64,000 nucleotides of DNA from Nymphaea colorata (lineage: Eukaryota > Streptophyta > Magnoliopsida > Nymphaeales > Nymphaeaceae). This document shows, one piece after another, positions 1-12,387 of this stretch. The notes beneath the pieces are model-generated. The model worked only from the letters and a program-made list of their open reading frames with translations, ran no database searches and was not told the origin of the DNA. The position numbers and the translations under genes are program-made. Location of the stretch: assembly GCF_008831285.2 (NCBI RefSeq), contig NC_045148.1:23518404-23582403 (forward strand), read 5' to 3'. How positions within the stretch are numbered: the stretch's first letter is position 1; the number at the start of each line of letters is the position of its first letter.

Positions 1-2624
1 GTGAATGATTTTGATAAGTATATCTTCTACATCCTTAATTTTTATCTTTGAGATGTCTCCACAAAAATCTTTGCCTTATGGGCAGAATTCCATAATCAAT
101 CCTGCATGTTGCCACATCAAAAACCCTGACATACATTTATATATATATCAGCCATTGACATTTTTGAGACCATACTCTTCAACTTGGATCAACTTAATAG
201 CTCATATTGGTTGTCAGTTCAGAATACCTTTTACATATATAAAGCTATTAGTGAGTTACGTCTTTTTACTTAAACTTATCCCCACAATCTTGATCTAGAT
301 AACTTTGGAGTTTGTACCGGAGCCATTAATTAGCGGTTTTTCCTTTTTAATTCTATTTTCTTGATAATATTTTCAATTTGATGGGACAATTTCATCATTT
401 GGATGATTACTTTAATATTTTTGACAAGATCAAGTGTTTGTTTGAAAAACAGAAGGAAAAGTTGGACATTTGGTATTTTTCTCATTTAATTGGTGGAGCA
501 GTCTTTGTAAACATTGAAAACATTACTGGTGTGGATTCTTAGATCTAAATACATTGAGATCGCACATAGTGGCTGGGAAGACATACATATGTTACTTTTT
601 TTACGGTTTATTTTTTTTAAAAAAAACAAGTGTTAAACTATTTTTAAATCCAATGTACGGCTTCTACTGGACTTTTTGTAAGAGAGATAGATCTGTATGA
701 TTGATGTATGCACATGCAGCTACATTCTATAATGCAATTGTTACATTATGAAGAATTTTTTGATGGAGGAGCACGATCTGCAACGCAAGCCGCAGCTGCA
801 TGTATAAGGGATTATGAACAAATCGTCTTTACTTTACTTTAAGCAACTAAAGTCTTCCCTGATTAGGTCCAGCATTTAATTTTTTATAAAGAACGGGTCA
901 ACCTGACCTCTACTGAAACCTAAAAGATTGCATGTTAATAATTGAAAAAAATAAATGGCTCTTCATTGGAATTGTGTACAAAACAATGGGTCAATGTCAT
1001 ATTTCCCAACACAGGTATAAGTGGCTCTTTGTTGACTTCTTTTCCATTTCCTTCTCTCATTTTATCTCTCCTCACTCTCTTGAATCTTGTTTGTCCCCTT
1101 CTATTTTTGAGGATTTTACGTTGAGCAGCTGGAAGCATCTAGTGTCACCAGCCATCTGTGGCAATCGGTGAGCAGACCAGAGATTGAGCAGCAGCAGTAA
1201 AAACCCAACAACAATAGGTATTAATTTTTCTTTCTCTCTCTTCCTCAAGTTTCTTCTTCATTTCTTGCTCTGAGGGTGTCCTAAGGCGAAATCCACTGCG
1301 TCATTTTTTTATTCCTTTTTCGATCAGTTTCCCCCTTTCTTGTTTTCTTGGTGATCTGGCAGATACCTGGATCAATTCTTTTTTTCTTTTTCCTTTTGTT
1401 GCTCGTACTACACCCTACAGGAGTTCATTATCAATTGACCCCACCTGATGACTGAGAAGTAGCAGATTTGGCTGAAGAAGAGATTTTGCACTCTGGGGTT
1501 ATCTTCTTCCTTAGTGAAACAGAGTCCACCTGGGGACAGTAACAATGAACTTTTTTTTATTCATTTATGCCCTTTTCTGTTGTTCTGGAGCACAAACGCT
1601 CTATGTGGCACAGGAATTGCACCTCTGGTCCTAAAATATCACATACCATGCAATATATATGAATGAATGATGACTTCAATGAAATTTTTTATTTCAGCAT
1701 CCATTCAGGAATGCTCCAAGCCCCAAAATGCGCTTGAGTGCTCAAATGTGACTTATGTCTGTCATCATCATCTTGTTCAGGCATGGCTTGATGAGCGAAG
1801 GGAAAAGGTGTGCTCAAAAAAAGAAAAAACTATTATCCTAATGAAATCCCAGTCAAAACCATATTGTGGTTGGTAACCTCTTCAAATTTGTTTTTTCACT
1901 TTGACCAGTTATTCCTCACACTATATAATCACATTGGCTGGTCCTGCCAAAATGACAGAACCACATATTGTGGTTGGTAACCTCTTCTAATTTGTCTTTT
2001 ATTAATTGTTAGTTCATGAGAATTTTTAAATAGAAAAATGTAGAAAAAGCTCAACATAACAATATACATATATATGTGGATCAATTAGAGCCGATTTACC
2101 CCATTAATGGTACGATTCTCATACCCATAACAAGAAAATACTTCATTTTCTACCTAGGTATCACTTTTATTTTCATTTTCATCATCAACAACGTTGTCTT
2201 ATTGCAGCTATTTTTACTTACCTTTGTGAGATTTTATGTTTACATTTAAAATTACTGTTTACATTTAGCAAACACTAAGGTTGCTATTATTGTACCAAAA
2301 CATTTTTTAGTATGCATTTATAAACAAATTTAAGAGGCCAATGCATAGATACGGCATGCCCTAAGATTGTAACCTACACTAATTTCAATAGGCAACATTG
2401 ACAAATTCATATTAAGAGATTGTAAGGTGGTCATATTACTAATGAAAGAAAATTATGTTTAATTTCAAGATCTGTTAGAAAAGGTAGTCATACCATTAAC
2501 TAATCAATTTTTGCATTTAGAAGATTAGGCTCCTAGTGCTCATCATTGGGAGTGGTATAAAAAATTTGAGCAAGAATAATTGGTAATGCTTTTAAATATA
2601 TAAAAGATTATATGAAACCTAAAA
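1..2624. repeat. Long direct duplication, copy A (truncated by window edge and gap)
   Basis: This stretch matches 6735-9382 nearly base for base, in the same order and orientation. Position 7 pairs with 6741 and position 2611 with 9368, so net indels are only about 23 bp. Scattered substitutions and some larger indels separate the copies. Copy A carries an extra block of about 40 bp near 1960-2000 that repeats an adjacent 'tattgtggttggtaacctct' motif; copy B carries extra bases near 7214-7235 and 8185-8215. The left end is cut by the window and the right end by the N gap, so the true length is unknown. No known protein domain was recognised. Short plus-strand frames (380-541 and 714-842) are described under the candidate small exon in copy B. 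Confidence 0.95.
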
Positions 2625-2724
2625 NNNNNNNNNNNNNNNNNNNNNNNNNNNNNNNNNNNNNNNNNNNNNNNNNNNNNNNNNNNNNNNNNNNNNNNNNNNN
2701 NNNNNNNNNNNNNNNNNNNNNNNN
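2625..2724. other. Assembly gap (100 N)
   Basis: A run of exactly 100 N, the usual placeholder for a scaffold join of unknown size. It begins at the exact point where copy A of the duplication stops matching continuous sequence; copy B runs on at 9383. The order and spacing of copies A and B therefore rest on scaffolding rather than read-through sequence. Confidence 0.99.
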
Positions 2725-3524
2725 TTTCATGTTTATATTTCATTTTAACGAGTTCAGAAGAATTCTAATCTAAGTTAAAGATTAAACTTGAATCCTTAAT
2801 TTAGGTAAAAATTAAACTCTGTTTGGCACTCTCATTCAAACACAGAACACTATATTTTGCACTTTCAGTTGGTCCTGAGTCATGTCAAACTGAAAATCTT
2901 AAATTTCTTTTTAAGGATTAATGCACTTGAAGAGAAGTACGTTAGTCTTTATGGAATATAATTTATTTCATTATTTTTAGCACGTAGGCCCTGATTTGAT
3001 TAAGGTTACTACAATCTTCAGGTGTGATTGAGATACTACACACACATGTTTGCTCCTCATGAACGGATTGACTTGCCAAAATCTCTTCAAAGCTACATAT
3101 AGTCAAGTGGTCATGCATGATATGTTGATTCTCTGTATGTCCTCGTGCTTGAAAGGTTTCAATCATTTTCCTTCTATGTTTCCTGTTATTTGAGCAAATA
3201 GGGATGGGTAAAGTAGCCAACTTTTGGCTTATGCTGCTTGCTAAAGCATAAGCCTTCTGCTTGTTCCCTGTAGCGTGAGAGAAGGCTTTAGACCTAAAGA
3301 ATCTGACTTTTGTGTTCTGGGATGTAATATAGGGTATGCATATAAGTTTATTAAGACTTTAGTTCTAAGTCTTCTGACTATCTTGCTCAAAGTGACCATG
3401 AGGGCATTTATTTTGGTGTTACCCTTGGCATAATTGCTTCTAGAATAAGAACTGTCGCCATAATTGCGTCTGGTTCCTATTCCATGTGCAGCATGAACAG
3501 AAACATCTTGTTCGAATGTTCTTG

Positions 3525-3565
3525 CAACCAGTGCATCTGTTCCTCTTGGAACAGATGCTTGGTTG
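3525..3565. repeat. Perfect 11-bp hairpin inside an open frame
   Basis: The arm gcatctgttcc (3533-3543) is followed by a 4-base loop tctt and the exact reverse complement ggaacagatgc (3548-3558). Pairing continues outward through caacca/ttggttg with one bulged base, giving about 17 pairs. It lies inside the minus-strand frame 3241-3579 and next to a TA/GA microsatellite. It could be a small RNA-like hairpin, a mobile-element terminus or chance. Confidence 0.8.
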
Positions 3566-3577
3566 TAAATAATCAAC

Positions 3578-3579
<2 letters not shown>

Positions 3580-3620
<41 letters not shown>
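3580..3620. repeat. Compound (TA)n(GA)n microsatellite
   Basis: A run of TA repeats passes directly into a run of GA repeats. The same TA-to-GA layout recurs at 17837-17893, which suggests a shared origin or a shared slippage process. Confidence 0.95.
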
Positions 3621-6600
3621 TGCATGGGTATGTGTGTATATAACTTCTTTATGTCGATATTCATTTAGCCGAATTGAACATATTGCAATTAATAAAAATG
3701 AAAAGCACATTTCCAGTTAATAATTTGTTGTTAATATTACTGATCATTTAGTAAAATTTGTGTATGTTTTCTTCCATAAAGTACTTGCAGATCAACAGCA
3801 ATCTTTATGTTGATGAACCTAATGGAATAAATTATAAAATATATACAGATATAAGTATGTATCTATGTATACACACACACACACCCACAGAGACACACAC
3901 AAATATGCTTATGGAGCACCCATCTCTTATTGAGTGTCTATTTGCTAGGTTGAAGAGCAACAAGGGATTTTCCATCTTCATCTATATTTTGCAATCTATC
4001 TATTTCTCAATGTTGTCTGAAGTATCTACTTTTGCGGACTTGAATGTGAGCTTATGAATCTCTAACAATATGAAGTAACAGCATTCTTGGTCACTGTAAT
4101 GACCAGCTCTTTATTATGAACCTCATGGTTTGGAACTCTTTGACTTCAAATGATGACAAACTGCTAATTGATCTAACAACATCAGATCCACGGCTTCAAT
4201 GTGTAGTTTCTGATGAGGTTCATTTCTGTTTTCAGTTTCATTGTAGTGCTCATGAGTAGTTTTATTGCTTTTCAATATTATTCTTGGATTTATACTTCAT
4301 ATTTCTAGTCAACTAAAAAAGTATATCACATGAGAGCATGGACATTATGTTCATACATTAAGCTTATTATCTCTTATTTTGGAGAGAAAATGTTATTTTC
4401 ATTTAGACAACCTCTATCTTCACTTATTACATTAGTTGCTGACTAGATTGGAATTGTTATACTCATTTAGCTCTGTATGAATCCCTAAAACCGATGCATG
4501 GCCAAGCTCAGCCAAAGATCTTGAACACATAGAAACCATGTATAGAACGTTAACTCAATATTGTAAAGTTGGTATGTTACTTCAACATGGATTTTAGGAT
4601 AGGATAAATCTTAAACTTACTATTGCTATAATTCAGTGTTTCAGGTTTATTAAAGACCATTGGTTGTTGGTTTTGGCAAGGTATTTTTGTTTCAACCTTC
4701 CTTGATAATATGCCATAAACCATGGAAATTGGATATGGACTTAAAGAAAAGGAAATCCCTCCTTGACTATGCTTTTTATTCTCATTGCTAATGTATTTCA
4801 AAAAGGACTGGTGGAATCTATTTTAACAGCAGTGTGACTTTAACTTGTACATATAAGAAACTTTGCTATTATAATCTCTATAAGATCCATAATGTTGGTA
4901 GATACATGTTCCTTTTTTTTTTGGTTCTTTCAGTAGTCTTTTAATATATTCGAACAATTTATAAAAGTTAAGAGAACTGTTAAACATGTTGTAGTTGTGG
5001 TAAGTCTTTAAAATACCTTTTTGTGTCTTCATGTGACTTTTGGCAATTTTATTGATGTCCACGGTGGGAATCTAAAATACATGAAGGGAGCCTATCTCTA
5101 CAACAGAATCAGCATTTATTGATATTGATGATTTTGACAAACTTACTGAACCAGTTACAACTTGGAGATATTTGTATCAGTTTTTAAAATGTCCAATTGT
5201 CGATTGTTGTTTCATGTTCTCCATGAGAAAGGTGTTCTTTGTCACAGTCATAAATTAGTTGCTATCTTTTTGTTGCAGCTCTGGTTAGATATGTTGCTTT
5301 TTAAGATGTAAGAGGCAATGGGCTTGTTAGAGTGTATTTAAAGCCCCACGGCAAAGTCCTAATTACGTCAAGTCTTTTATTCTCTACTCGAGGTAAATGT
5401 CTTATGTTATTTTAGTATTGATTGGTTGCTCGCATTTGAGTTATCATCATAGACTTAGTATTATTACCATGCACTTTTTGTGCATGTCAAATGTTAAAGG
5501 GCTGCCCAATTTGATTTATGTGAAGCGAGAACTAGCAAAGCAACAAGTTGTGACGCATAAGTTTTAGCATATAATGCCCACACATATTATGTCAAAAATT
5601 TAAAGAAAAGAGAAGGAAGCAAAAAGCATTGTTATCTCATGTCAAAATCAGAAATGAAGAATAAAACTGTCTGCTAGTTTGCGTGCTGACAGAAAATTAA
5701 TTTAGTTGTTACCAACTATTTTCCATCAAAGCTTGTGAAATATTTAATAACTTGTAAGTAAGGCAGATGAAAGAAGAGCAATACTTTCATTTATTTAAGC
5801 AACACACTTGCGAGGCACTTCTTCATCGAACCGTTAGAAGTAAAACAAATTCATTAAACTTGACATGGTTTAATTTGACATACAACCTTTGTTAAATCCA
5901 ACGTTAGTTAAATTCTACCATATTGTTGAGGGAAAAGTAAATTAAAACAAAAACATAGCTAACTTGTAGAAAAGATACAAGTGTTAATCATAAAACAAAG
6001 AGGGAGGGACACTTGAGCGATAAGATAAGCATGCAGCTGAAGTGGGCGGGCTCTCATTGTCTCCGATACTGGTTAGAGCAAGATATACTGTGGCAAAAAC
6101 TACCGTTGTAGGTCTATAGTGGTGAAGACTTGAAGCGATGTTAAACATCACTGGTACACATGGATTTAGCGGTGACGAAATCCCCGCTGTAGGGCACATA
6201 TACCAGCCACTAAATAACCAGTATAGATAAGGATGCGCACCTCTCTTCGAGTAAGTTCCAGTTCCAATCAATCAAAGATATGTCTCGCGAGATCCATTCC
6301 TTACAAGTCATTGTACTTGGGGAAAATGCAGCCACATTTTTGTTTAAGGAGGAAAGACATTGTTGGAAAGATGAAATCAACCCTGAAAAGTAACTTATTT
6401 TGTTGCTTTCGCCATTACATTTTCCCTCTATCAAAATGTGAATATATATATCAATAAATCATGGCACCTTCAATCGAATCACAACATTGCCAACAAAAAG
6501 AAATGAAACTCAATTTCACCATTCAGGATGTTCCCAGGTTTCATACAATGATCTACAAACTTATATTCTCCTTTGGGTGGTTTTAATATCCACCTTCAGA

Positions 6601-6734
6601 TTAGTTTTACATGTTTGCTCATTCTTTGGCCTACTTTTACATGTTGACTAATTCTTTTGTTTTATTTTTATCCAAGTAGCAGTCTTAAAATTAATTTTAT
6701 TTAAGAAAGGAAAAATGTCCTCAGTTTTGGTGTT

Positions 6735-9382
6735 CATGAATGATTCTGATAACTATATCTTCTACATCCTTAATTTTTAGCTTTGAGATGTCTCCACAAA
6801 AATCTTCGCCTTATGGGCAGAATTCCATAATCAATCCTGCATGTTGCCACATCAAAAACCCTGAAATACATTTTTATATATATCAGCCATTGACATTTTT
6901 GAGACCATACTCTTCAACTTGGTTCAACTTAATAGCCCATATTGGTTGTCAGTTCAAATACCTTTTACATATATATAGCTATTAGTGAGTTACATCTTTC
7001 TACTTAAACTTATCCCCACAATCTTGATCTAGATAACTTTGGAGTTTGTACCGGAGCCATTAATTAGCAGTTTTTCCTTTCTAATTCTATTTTCTTGATA
7101 ATATTTTCAATTTGATGGGATAATTTCATCATTTGGATGATTACTTCAATACTTTTGACGAGATCAAGTGTTTGTTTGAAAAATAGAAGGACAAGTTGGA
7201 CATTTGGTGTTTTTCAAAAGGAGTTGCCTCTTATTTTTCTCATTTAATTTGTGGAGCAGTCTTTCTAAACATTGAAAACAGTATTGGTGTGGATTCTTAG
7301 ATTTAAATACATTGAGATCACACATAGTGGCTGGGAAGACATATATACGTTACTTTTTTTATGGTTTAATTTTTAAAAAAAAAAACCAAGGTTAAACTGT
7401 TTTTAAATCCAATGTACGGCTTCTACTGTACTTTTGTAAGTGAGATAGATCTGTATGATTGATGTATACACATGCAGCTACATTCTATAATGCAATTGTT
7501 ACATTATGAAGAATTTTTTGATGGAGGAGCAGGATCTGTAACTCAAGCCGCAGCTGCATCTATAAGGGATTATGAACAAATCATCTTTACTTTACTCTAT
7601 GCAACTAAAGTCTTCGCTGATTAAGTCCTGCAATTAATTTTTTATAAAGAATGGGTCAACCTGACCTCTACTGAAACCCAAAAGATTGCATGTTAATAAT
7701 TGAAAAAAATAAAAGGGTCTTCACTGGAATTGTGTACAAAACAACGGGTCATCATCAAATTTCCCAATACAGGTATAAGTGGCTCTTTGTCGACTTCTTT
7801 TCCATTTCCTTCTCTCATTTTATCTCTCCTTACTCCCTTGAATCTTGTTTGTCCCCTTCTATTTTTGAGGATTTTACGTTGAGCAGCTGGAAGCATCTAT
7901 TGTCACCAGCCATCTGTGGCGATCGGTGAGCAGACCAGAGCTTGAGCAGCAGCAGTAAAAACCCAACAACAACCGATATTAATTTTTCTTTCTCTTTCTT
8001 CCTCAAGTTTCTTCTTCATTTCTTGCTCTGAGGGTGTCCTAAGGCGAAATCCGGCGCGTCATTTTTTTATTCCTTTTTCGATCACTTTTCCCCTTTCTTG
8101 TTTTCTTGCTGATCTGGCAGATGCCCGGATGAGTTCTTTTTTTCTTGTTTTCTTTTATTGCTCATACTACACCCTGCAGGAGTTCCTTTGTGCCCTTTTT
8201 CCTTAGTAAAACAGAGTCCACCTGACCCCACCTGATGACAGAGAAGTAGCAAATTTGGCTGAAGAAGACATTCTGCACTCTGCGGTTATCTTCTTCCTTA
8301 GTGAAACAGAGTCTACCTGGGGATAATAACAATGAACTTTTTTTATTCATTTATGCCCTTTTCTGTTGTTCTGGAGCACAAAGGCTCTATGTGGCACAGG
8401 AATTGCACCTCTGGTCCTAAAATATCACATACCATGCACTATATATGAATGAATGATGGCTTCAAGGAAATGTTTTATTTCAACATCCATTCAGGAAGGC
8501 TCCAAGCCCCAAAAATGCACTTGAGTGCTCAAAATGTGACTTATGTGTGTCATCATCATCTAGTTCAGGCATGGCTTGACAAGCGAAGGTAAAAGGTGTG
8601 CTCGAAAAAAGAAAAAAACTATTATCCTGACGAAATCCCAGTCAAAACCATATTGTGGTTGGTAACCTTTTCTAATTTTTTTTTCACTTTCACCAGTTAT
8701 TCCTCACTCTATATAATCGCATTGGCTGGCCATGCAAAAATGACAAGTCTTTTTATTAATTGTTAGTTCATGAGCATTTTTAAATAGAAAAATGTAGAAA
8801 AAGCTCAACATAGCGATATACATATATATATATATATTGATCAATTAGAACTGATTTACCCCATTAATGGTACAATTCCCACACCCACACCAAAAAAATC
8901 CTTCATTTTCTACCTAGGTATCACTTTTATTTTCATTTTCATCATCAACAACAATGTCTTATTGCAGCTATTTACTTACCTTTGTGAGATTTTATGTTTA
9001 CATTTAAAATTACTGTTTACATTTAGCAAACACTACGGTTGCTATTATTCTACCAAAACATTTTTTAATATGAATTTATAAACAAATTTAAGAGGCCGAT
9101 GCATAGATACAGCATGCCCTAAGATTGTAATCTATACTAATTTCAATAGGTAACATTCACAAGTTCATATTAAGAGATTGTAACGTGGTCATATTACTAA
9201 TGAAAGAAAATTATGTTTCATTTCAAGATCTGTTAGAAATGGTAGTCATACTATTAATTAATCAATTTTGCATTTAGAAGATTAGGCTCCTAGTGCTCAT
9301 CATTGGGAGTGGTATAGAAAATTTGAGCAAGAATAATTGGTAATGCTTTTAAATATATAAAAGATTATATGAAACCTAAAAA
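6735..9382. repeat. Long direct duplication, copy B (complete in window)
   Basis: This is the second, uninterrupted copy of the segment at 1-2624. Homology starts around 6735, where copy A meets the window edge, and ends about 9382, where copy A meets the N gap. Beyond 9382 the sequence moves into short element-like DNA rich in GAGTCGAG motifs. The copies differ by many point changes and several indels, so this is not an exact assembly echo; alternative haplotypes of a heterozygous plant or an older tandem duplication both fit. Confidence 0.95.
7472..7624 (+). CDS. Candidate small frame or terminal exon preserved in the duplication
   Basis: A 50-codon frame starts at ATG 7472 and ends at TAA 7622; it contains EEFFDGGAGSVTQAAAAS. 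In copy A the equivalent frame (714-842) keeps the same phase with few amino-acid changes (for example G to R, V to A, S to C), but a CTC-TAT to CTT-TAA change stops it eight codons earlier. A CAG just before the CTACATTC stretch could be a splice acceptor, so this may be a last exon instead of a small gene. I do not recognise the protein. Chance open frame in AT-rich DNA remains possible. Confidence 0.25.
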   Translation: MQLHSIMQLLHYEEFFDGGAGSVTQAAAASIRDYEQIIFTLLYATKVFAD

Positions 9383-9389
9383 ATTTATT

Positions 9390-9560
9390 GAGTTCATCAA
9401 GTTTAATTGAGTTGAGTTCATATTAACTTGAACTGAACTTGTTTATATGCCGGAAATGGACTCTTTTAGTAAATGAGTCGAGCTCAAGTCGAGCTTTACT
9501 GAGTTTGAGTCGAACTTGAGTTCGCTTGACTTGTTGTACATCCATATCCACTTTGACACA
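9390..9560. mobile_element. Short element relic with GAGTCGAG-type subterminal repeats
   Basis: The stretch is dense in interleaved GAGTTCA, GAGTCGAG, CAAGTCGAGC and GAACTTGAG motifs on both strands. This is the look of the subterminal repeats of hAT-like non-autonomous elements in plants, and related motifs recur at 54990-55150, 55900-56040 and 57200-57270. Exact termini and a target duplication were not found. Confidence 0.45.
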
Positions 9561-9609
9561 CCCAAATGGGCTTGTCCCCTATTTATAATGGTGAACATGT
9601 TGGTGGTGG

Positions 9610-10010
9610 GAGGCTTCCAGTTAAGGATGGCATGAATATATTGGCCTTGAATCAGATATCTGACAGAATTGTTTCAAAAAGATCAGAAGAAGAAAAAATT
9701 TAATATTTAACTCAGAAATCAGATCAGTTCAGACTTAAGAAATAATATTCAAATAAATTCACATTTAGATGTACATAAATATCCAATTGAATTCAAATTC
9801 GTATTTAGTTTTAAACAAAAATCCTATATTCGATGCTCTCACAATATGAAAATCAACCTAAATTGAATTCAGATTCAGACATGAATATAAAAATCAGATT
9901 CGAATTAGATTCAAATTTGAAATTTGATTTGGGATTCAGATTTGAATACGACATTTCTTTCATTCATATTAAAATCTGGGTTTGAATCCAAGTATATGAA
10001 TATTTGAAAA
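9610..10010. mobile_element. AT-rich stretch with GATTCAAATTC-type repeats, probable non-autonomous element
   Basis: Variants of GATTCAAATTC, GAATTCAGATTC and AGATTCGAATTAG recur about ten times in both orientations. Such repeats are typical of the subterminal zones of small hAT-like elements in plants. No clean termini or target duplication could be drawn, so the family call is inference from motif style. Confidence 0.4.
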
Positions 10011-10099
10011 AGCTGATACAGTTAGTAGGAGAACAATTCTCCATCCCATCTTCATGTAAATCACCATTTAATGTTTACATCCATTTGATGTAGCTCTAA

Positions 10100-12030
10100 G
10101 TCAAAAGGAGTTTTGAAAGTAAAATAATCTTCATTCATTGACTTCTTAGTTGAAAATGTTTCATTATAGTCAATGCCATCCATTTGAATGAAGCCTTTTA
10201 GCAACCATCATTGCCTTGTACCTCTCAATTTTGTCATTAGAGCTTTTTCAGTCTTAAATACCTATTTCCATCATATGTTTGACTATTTTAGATAGAGCGA
10301 CAAGGTCCCACACTTGAGTTTTAGCCGTAGAGTTTAACTCTTCTTTTATGGCTTCTATCCAATGTGCAGATTGCATACACTCAATGGTTTCCACAAAGGT
10401 GATTGGATCATCATCATCTATGAAATCATTGGGCTCCTATAAGTGCACCACATAATCTAGATGAATAACAAATCTTATTGTCAATGACATGAACAATAAA
10501 ATATGTAACCTTTTGACCTTTCTGGTTAACCAATGAAGAAGCTACTAATTGTTATAGGGTCAAAAGCCTTTATGTGAGGGTTATATAATTTGGCTCCTGT
10601 TGGATAACTTCAAATGTGCATATATAATAGTGGAGGCTTTCGGCCTGCCAATAACTATGAGGAGCTTTAGAAACAACTTCAGCCGGTACATTATTCAAAT
10701 TGTGTGCAGCTATCCTTAAAAACCTCACTCCACAACACAATAAAGAGTGGTGAATAATTCAACATAGAATGAACCATTTCTTTAAGCATATGATTTCTTC
10801 TTTCAGTTGTACCATTCTAATATGCACTAGCGGACATAGTGCACTGAGGTACAATGCCTTCTTCCTTGATAAAACATGCTAAGGTTCCCTCCTGTTACCC
10901 CATCACAGTTCTACGTCCATAGTACTCACCACCTCTATCTGATCAGACACTTGCATTACTTCTCGATTTTGTTTTTCGACCTCATACTTAAAGTCTTCCA
11001 AAGCTTAATAGACTTCTAATTTTTCAAATAAAGGATAGAGAGAAATTTGCAGTAATAGTCAATAAAAGTGACAAAATACCTTTCCCCATATAACATAGGG
11101 CAAATGGTTTGCATACATCTGTATGAATAATTTCTACTTTGTTGTTGTTCATTTTAGCACATTTCTTGTATGTATTACTCTGCTTATACTTAATATGTCC
11201 TAAGCGATAGAGCCAAAACATATGGAATTTCATTCAACATGCCACACTTATTACCAATTGATATATTGCCACAAGATAGAGACTCATGGATCGTAGTTTA
11301 TCAGTCAAACATGTATAACCAATCCAGATCGAATCTTTCTAAATAAATAATTTTGAATTTTCAAATTAAAACAGTATCCAAGTTTATCTAGTCAAAAAAT
11401 AGAAACAAGCCTTCTGCTATAAGATGATACATAAAATGTATCTACTTAAGTTTAAAACGGAACCAGTCTCTAGCATCACCTTCAAGTCCCAACGGCCTTG
11501 ACATGCGAATGCATTTGTTTTCGAAGAAAGTACTTCTCTTATGTTCCATTGGCTCCCTTTTGTTCATAACAGCCTGTAAGGTATCGGCAATATACAGTGT
11601 CACTCGAATTAACCCACCAGTTATTAACTGGAATTTTAATCAAGTTACATTCATGAGAAATTAATGATAAATTATCTTTCCTAGCCAACAATTCACATAC
11701 TTTTCACAATTTGTCTTTTTATGTCATTTCTTCTTACAGAAGAAGAACTTCATAGAAGAGACATCTTTTTGACGCTTGATAGTAGATTGGTTAGATGTTC
11801 ATGTAGCAGACTTTTTAGCCTTTTTCTTTATGACATTCTTATTTGGTCTGATTTTATGTTGACTTTTATGAGAAGCCACATGTGCACTATGCACATTCTC
11901 ACTCTTCAATCTCTCTTCTTCCTCAACACACTTGGATATCAAATCATTGAATGTCTGTCCATCATTATGCATGTTGTAAGAGATGTTGAAAGAACCTTAT
12001 TCAGCAGGTGGAAATGATAGAATCAAGTGG
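10100..12030 (-). pseudogene. Decayed Ty1/copia gag-pol (gag, protease, integrase, start of RT)
   Basis: Read on the minus strand from right to left, copia parts appear in family order. First is a gag piece with the FNDLIS-type segment and an acidic EEEERL run (about 11900-12000), then lysine-rich gag and a degenerate CFFCKK knuckle (about 11720-11850). A pre-integrase piece with RLGHIKY is followed by an integrase start with IIHTDVCKPF (within 11024-11233). The start of RT, with WIEAIKEELN and a relic of the KARLVAKGF region, lies at about 10130-10370. No frame is longer than about 70 codons; stops and frameshifts are frequent. The RT catalytic part and RNase H are missing, so the 3' half has been lost. 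An LTR edge at 13059 may be its 5' LTR. Confidence 0.8.
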
Positions 12031-12387
12031 ACTAAGAGGACCAAAGGAGTTAGCAACTCTAGACTACAGAAGCAGCAACCGAAGGCGATTAGATCGCTCA
12101 CACTTTTCAAAGATTGCTTTCTCATGTGTTGTCTTTTTATTAGTTAAAAGGGCAGACTCATTCACATGAAGCGTTAGGTATAGATCCATATATCCTAATG
12201 TCAACAGTACAATTTGTTTTCAATAGTAGAATTAGATCCATAAAAAATGAGAATATTACTTGAGCTATAAAAATAACAGAATTAGGCAATGCAAGTGACA
12301 AAAGATATACGTGACCATTCATGCTTGATCAATACAATGAAATAACAAATATAATAATAAGGCCCTTTAAATTTTTTTTTTCCTAAG

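Larger units (their letters stand above)
2725..6734. other. AT-rich spacer between the duplicated segments, no confident gene
   Basis: Four kilobases without a recognisable protein. Minus-strand frames at 2963-3220 (85 codons) and 3241-3579 (112 codons) are open but match no family I know. A plus-strand open stretch at about 5105-5178 reads like a short acidic exon, but I cannot identify it. It also holds a strong hairpin (3525-3565), a TA/GA microsatellite (3580-3620) and a CA-rich tract (about 3868-3900). At 5984-6271 the sequence has short inverted motifs such as 'actaccgttgtagg' and 'tagtggtgaagac', reminiscent of CACTA-type non-autonomous DNA. I cannot prove any of these is a gene. Confidence 0.5.

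Noticed and set aside
932-1171. 79-codon plus-strand frame, also present in copy B (7690-7929)
   Set aside because: Conserved only because the whole segment is duplicated; composition is AT-rich junk and overlapping frames are equally conserved.
3440-3664. Cys-rich minus-strand frame (CSKRNRCTGCKNIRTRCFCSCC) as a zinc-binding CXC domain
   Set aside because: Cys spacing does not fit known CXC or pre-SET domains, and the frame overlaps the hairpin and the microsatellite.
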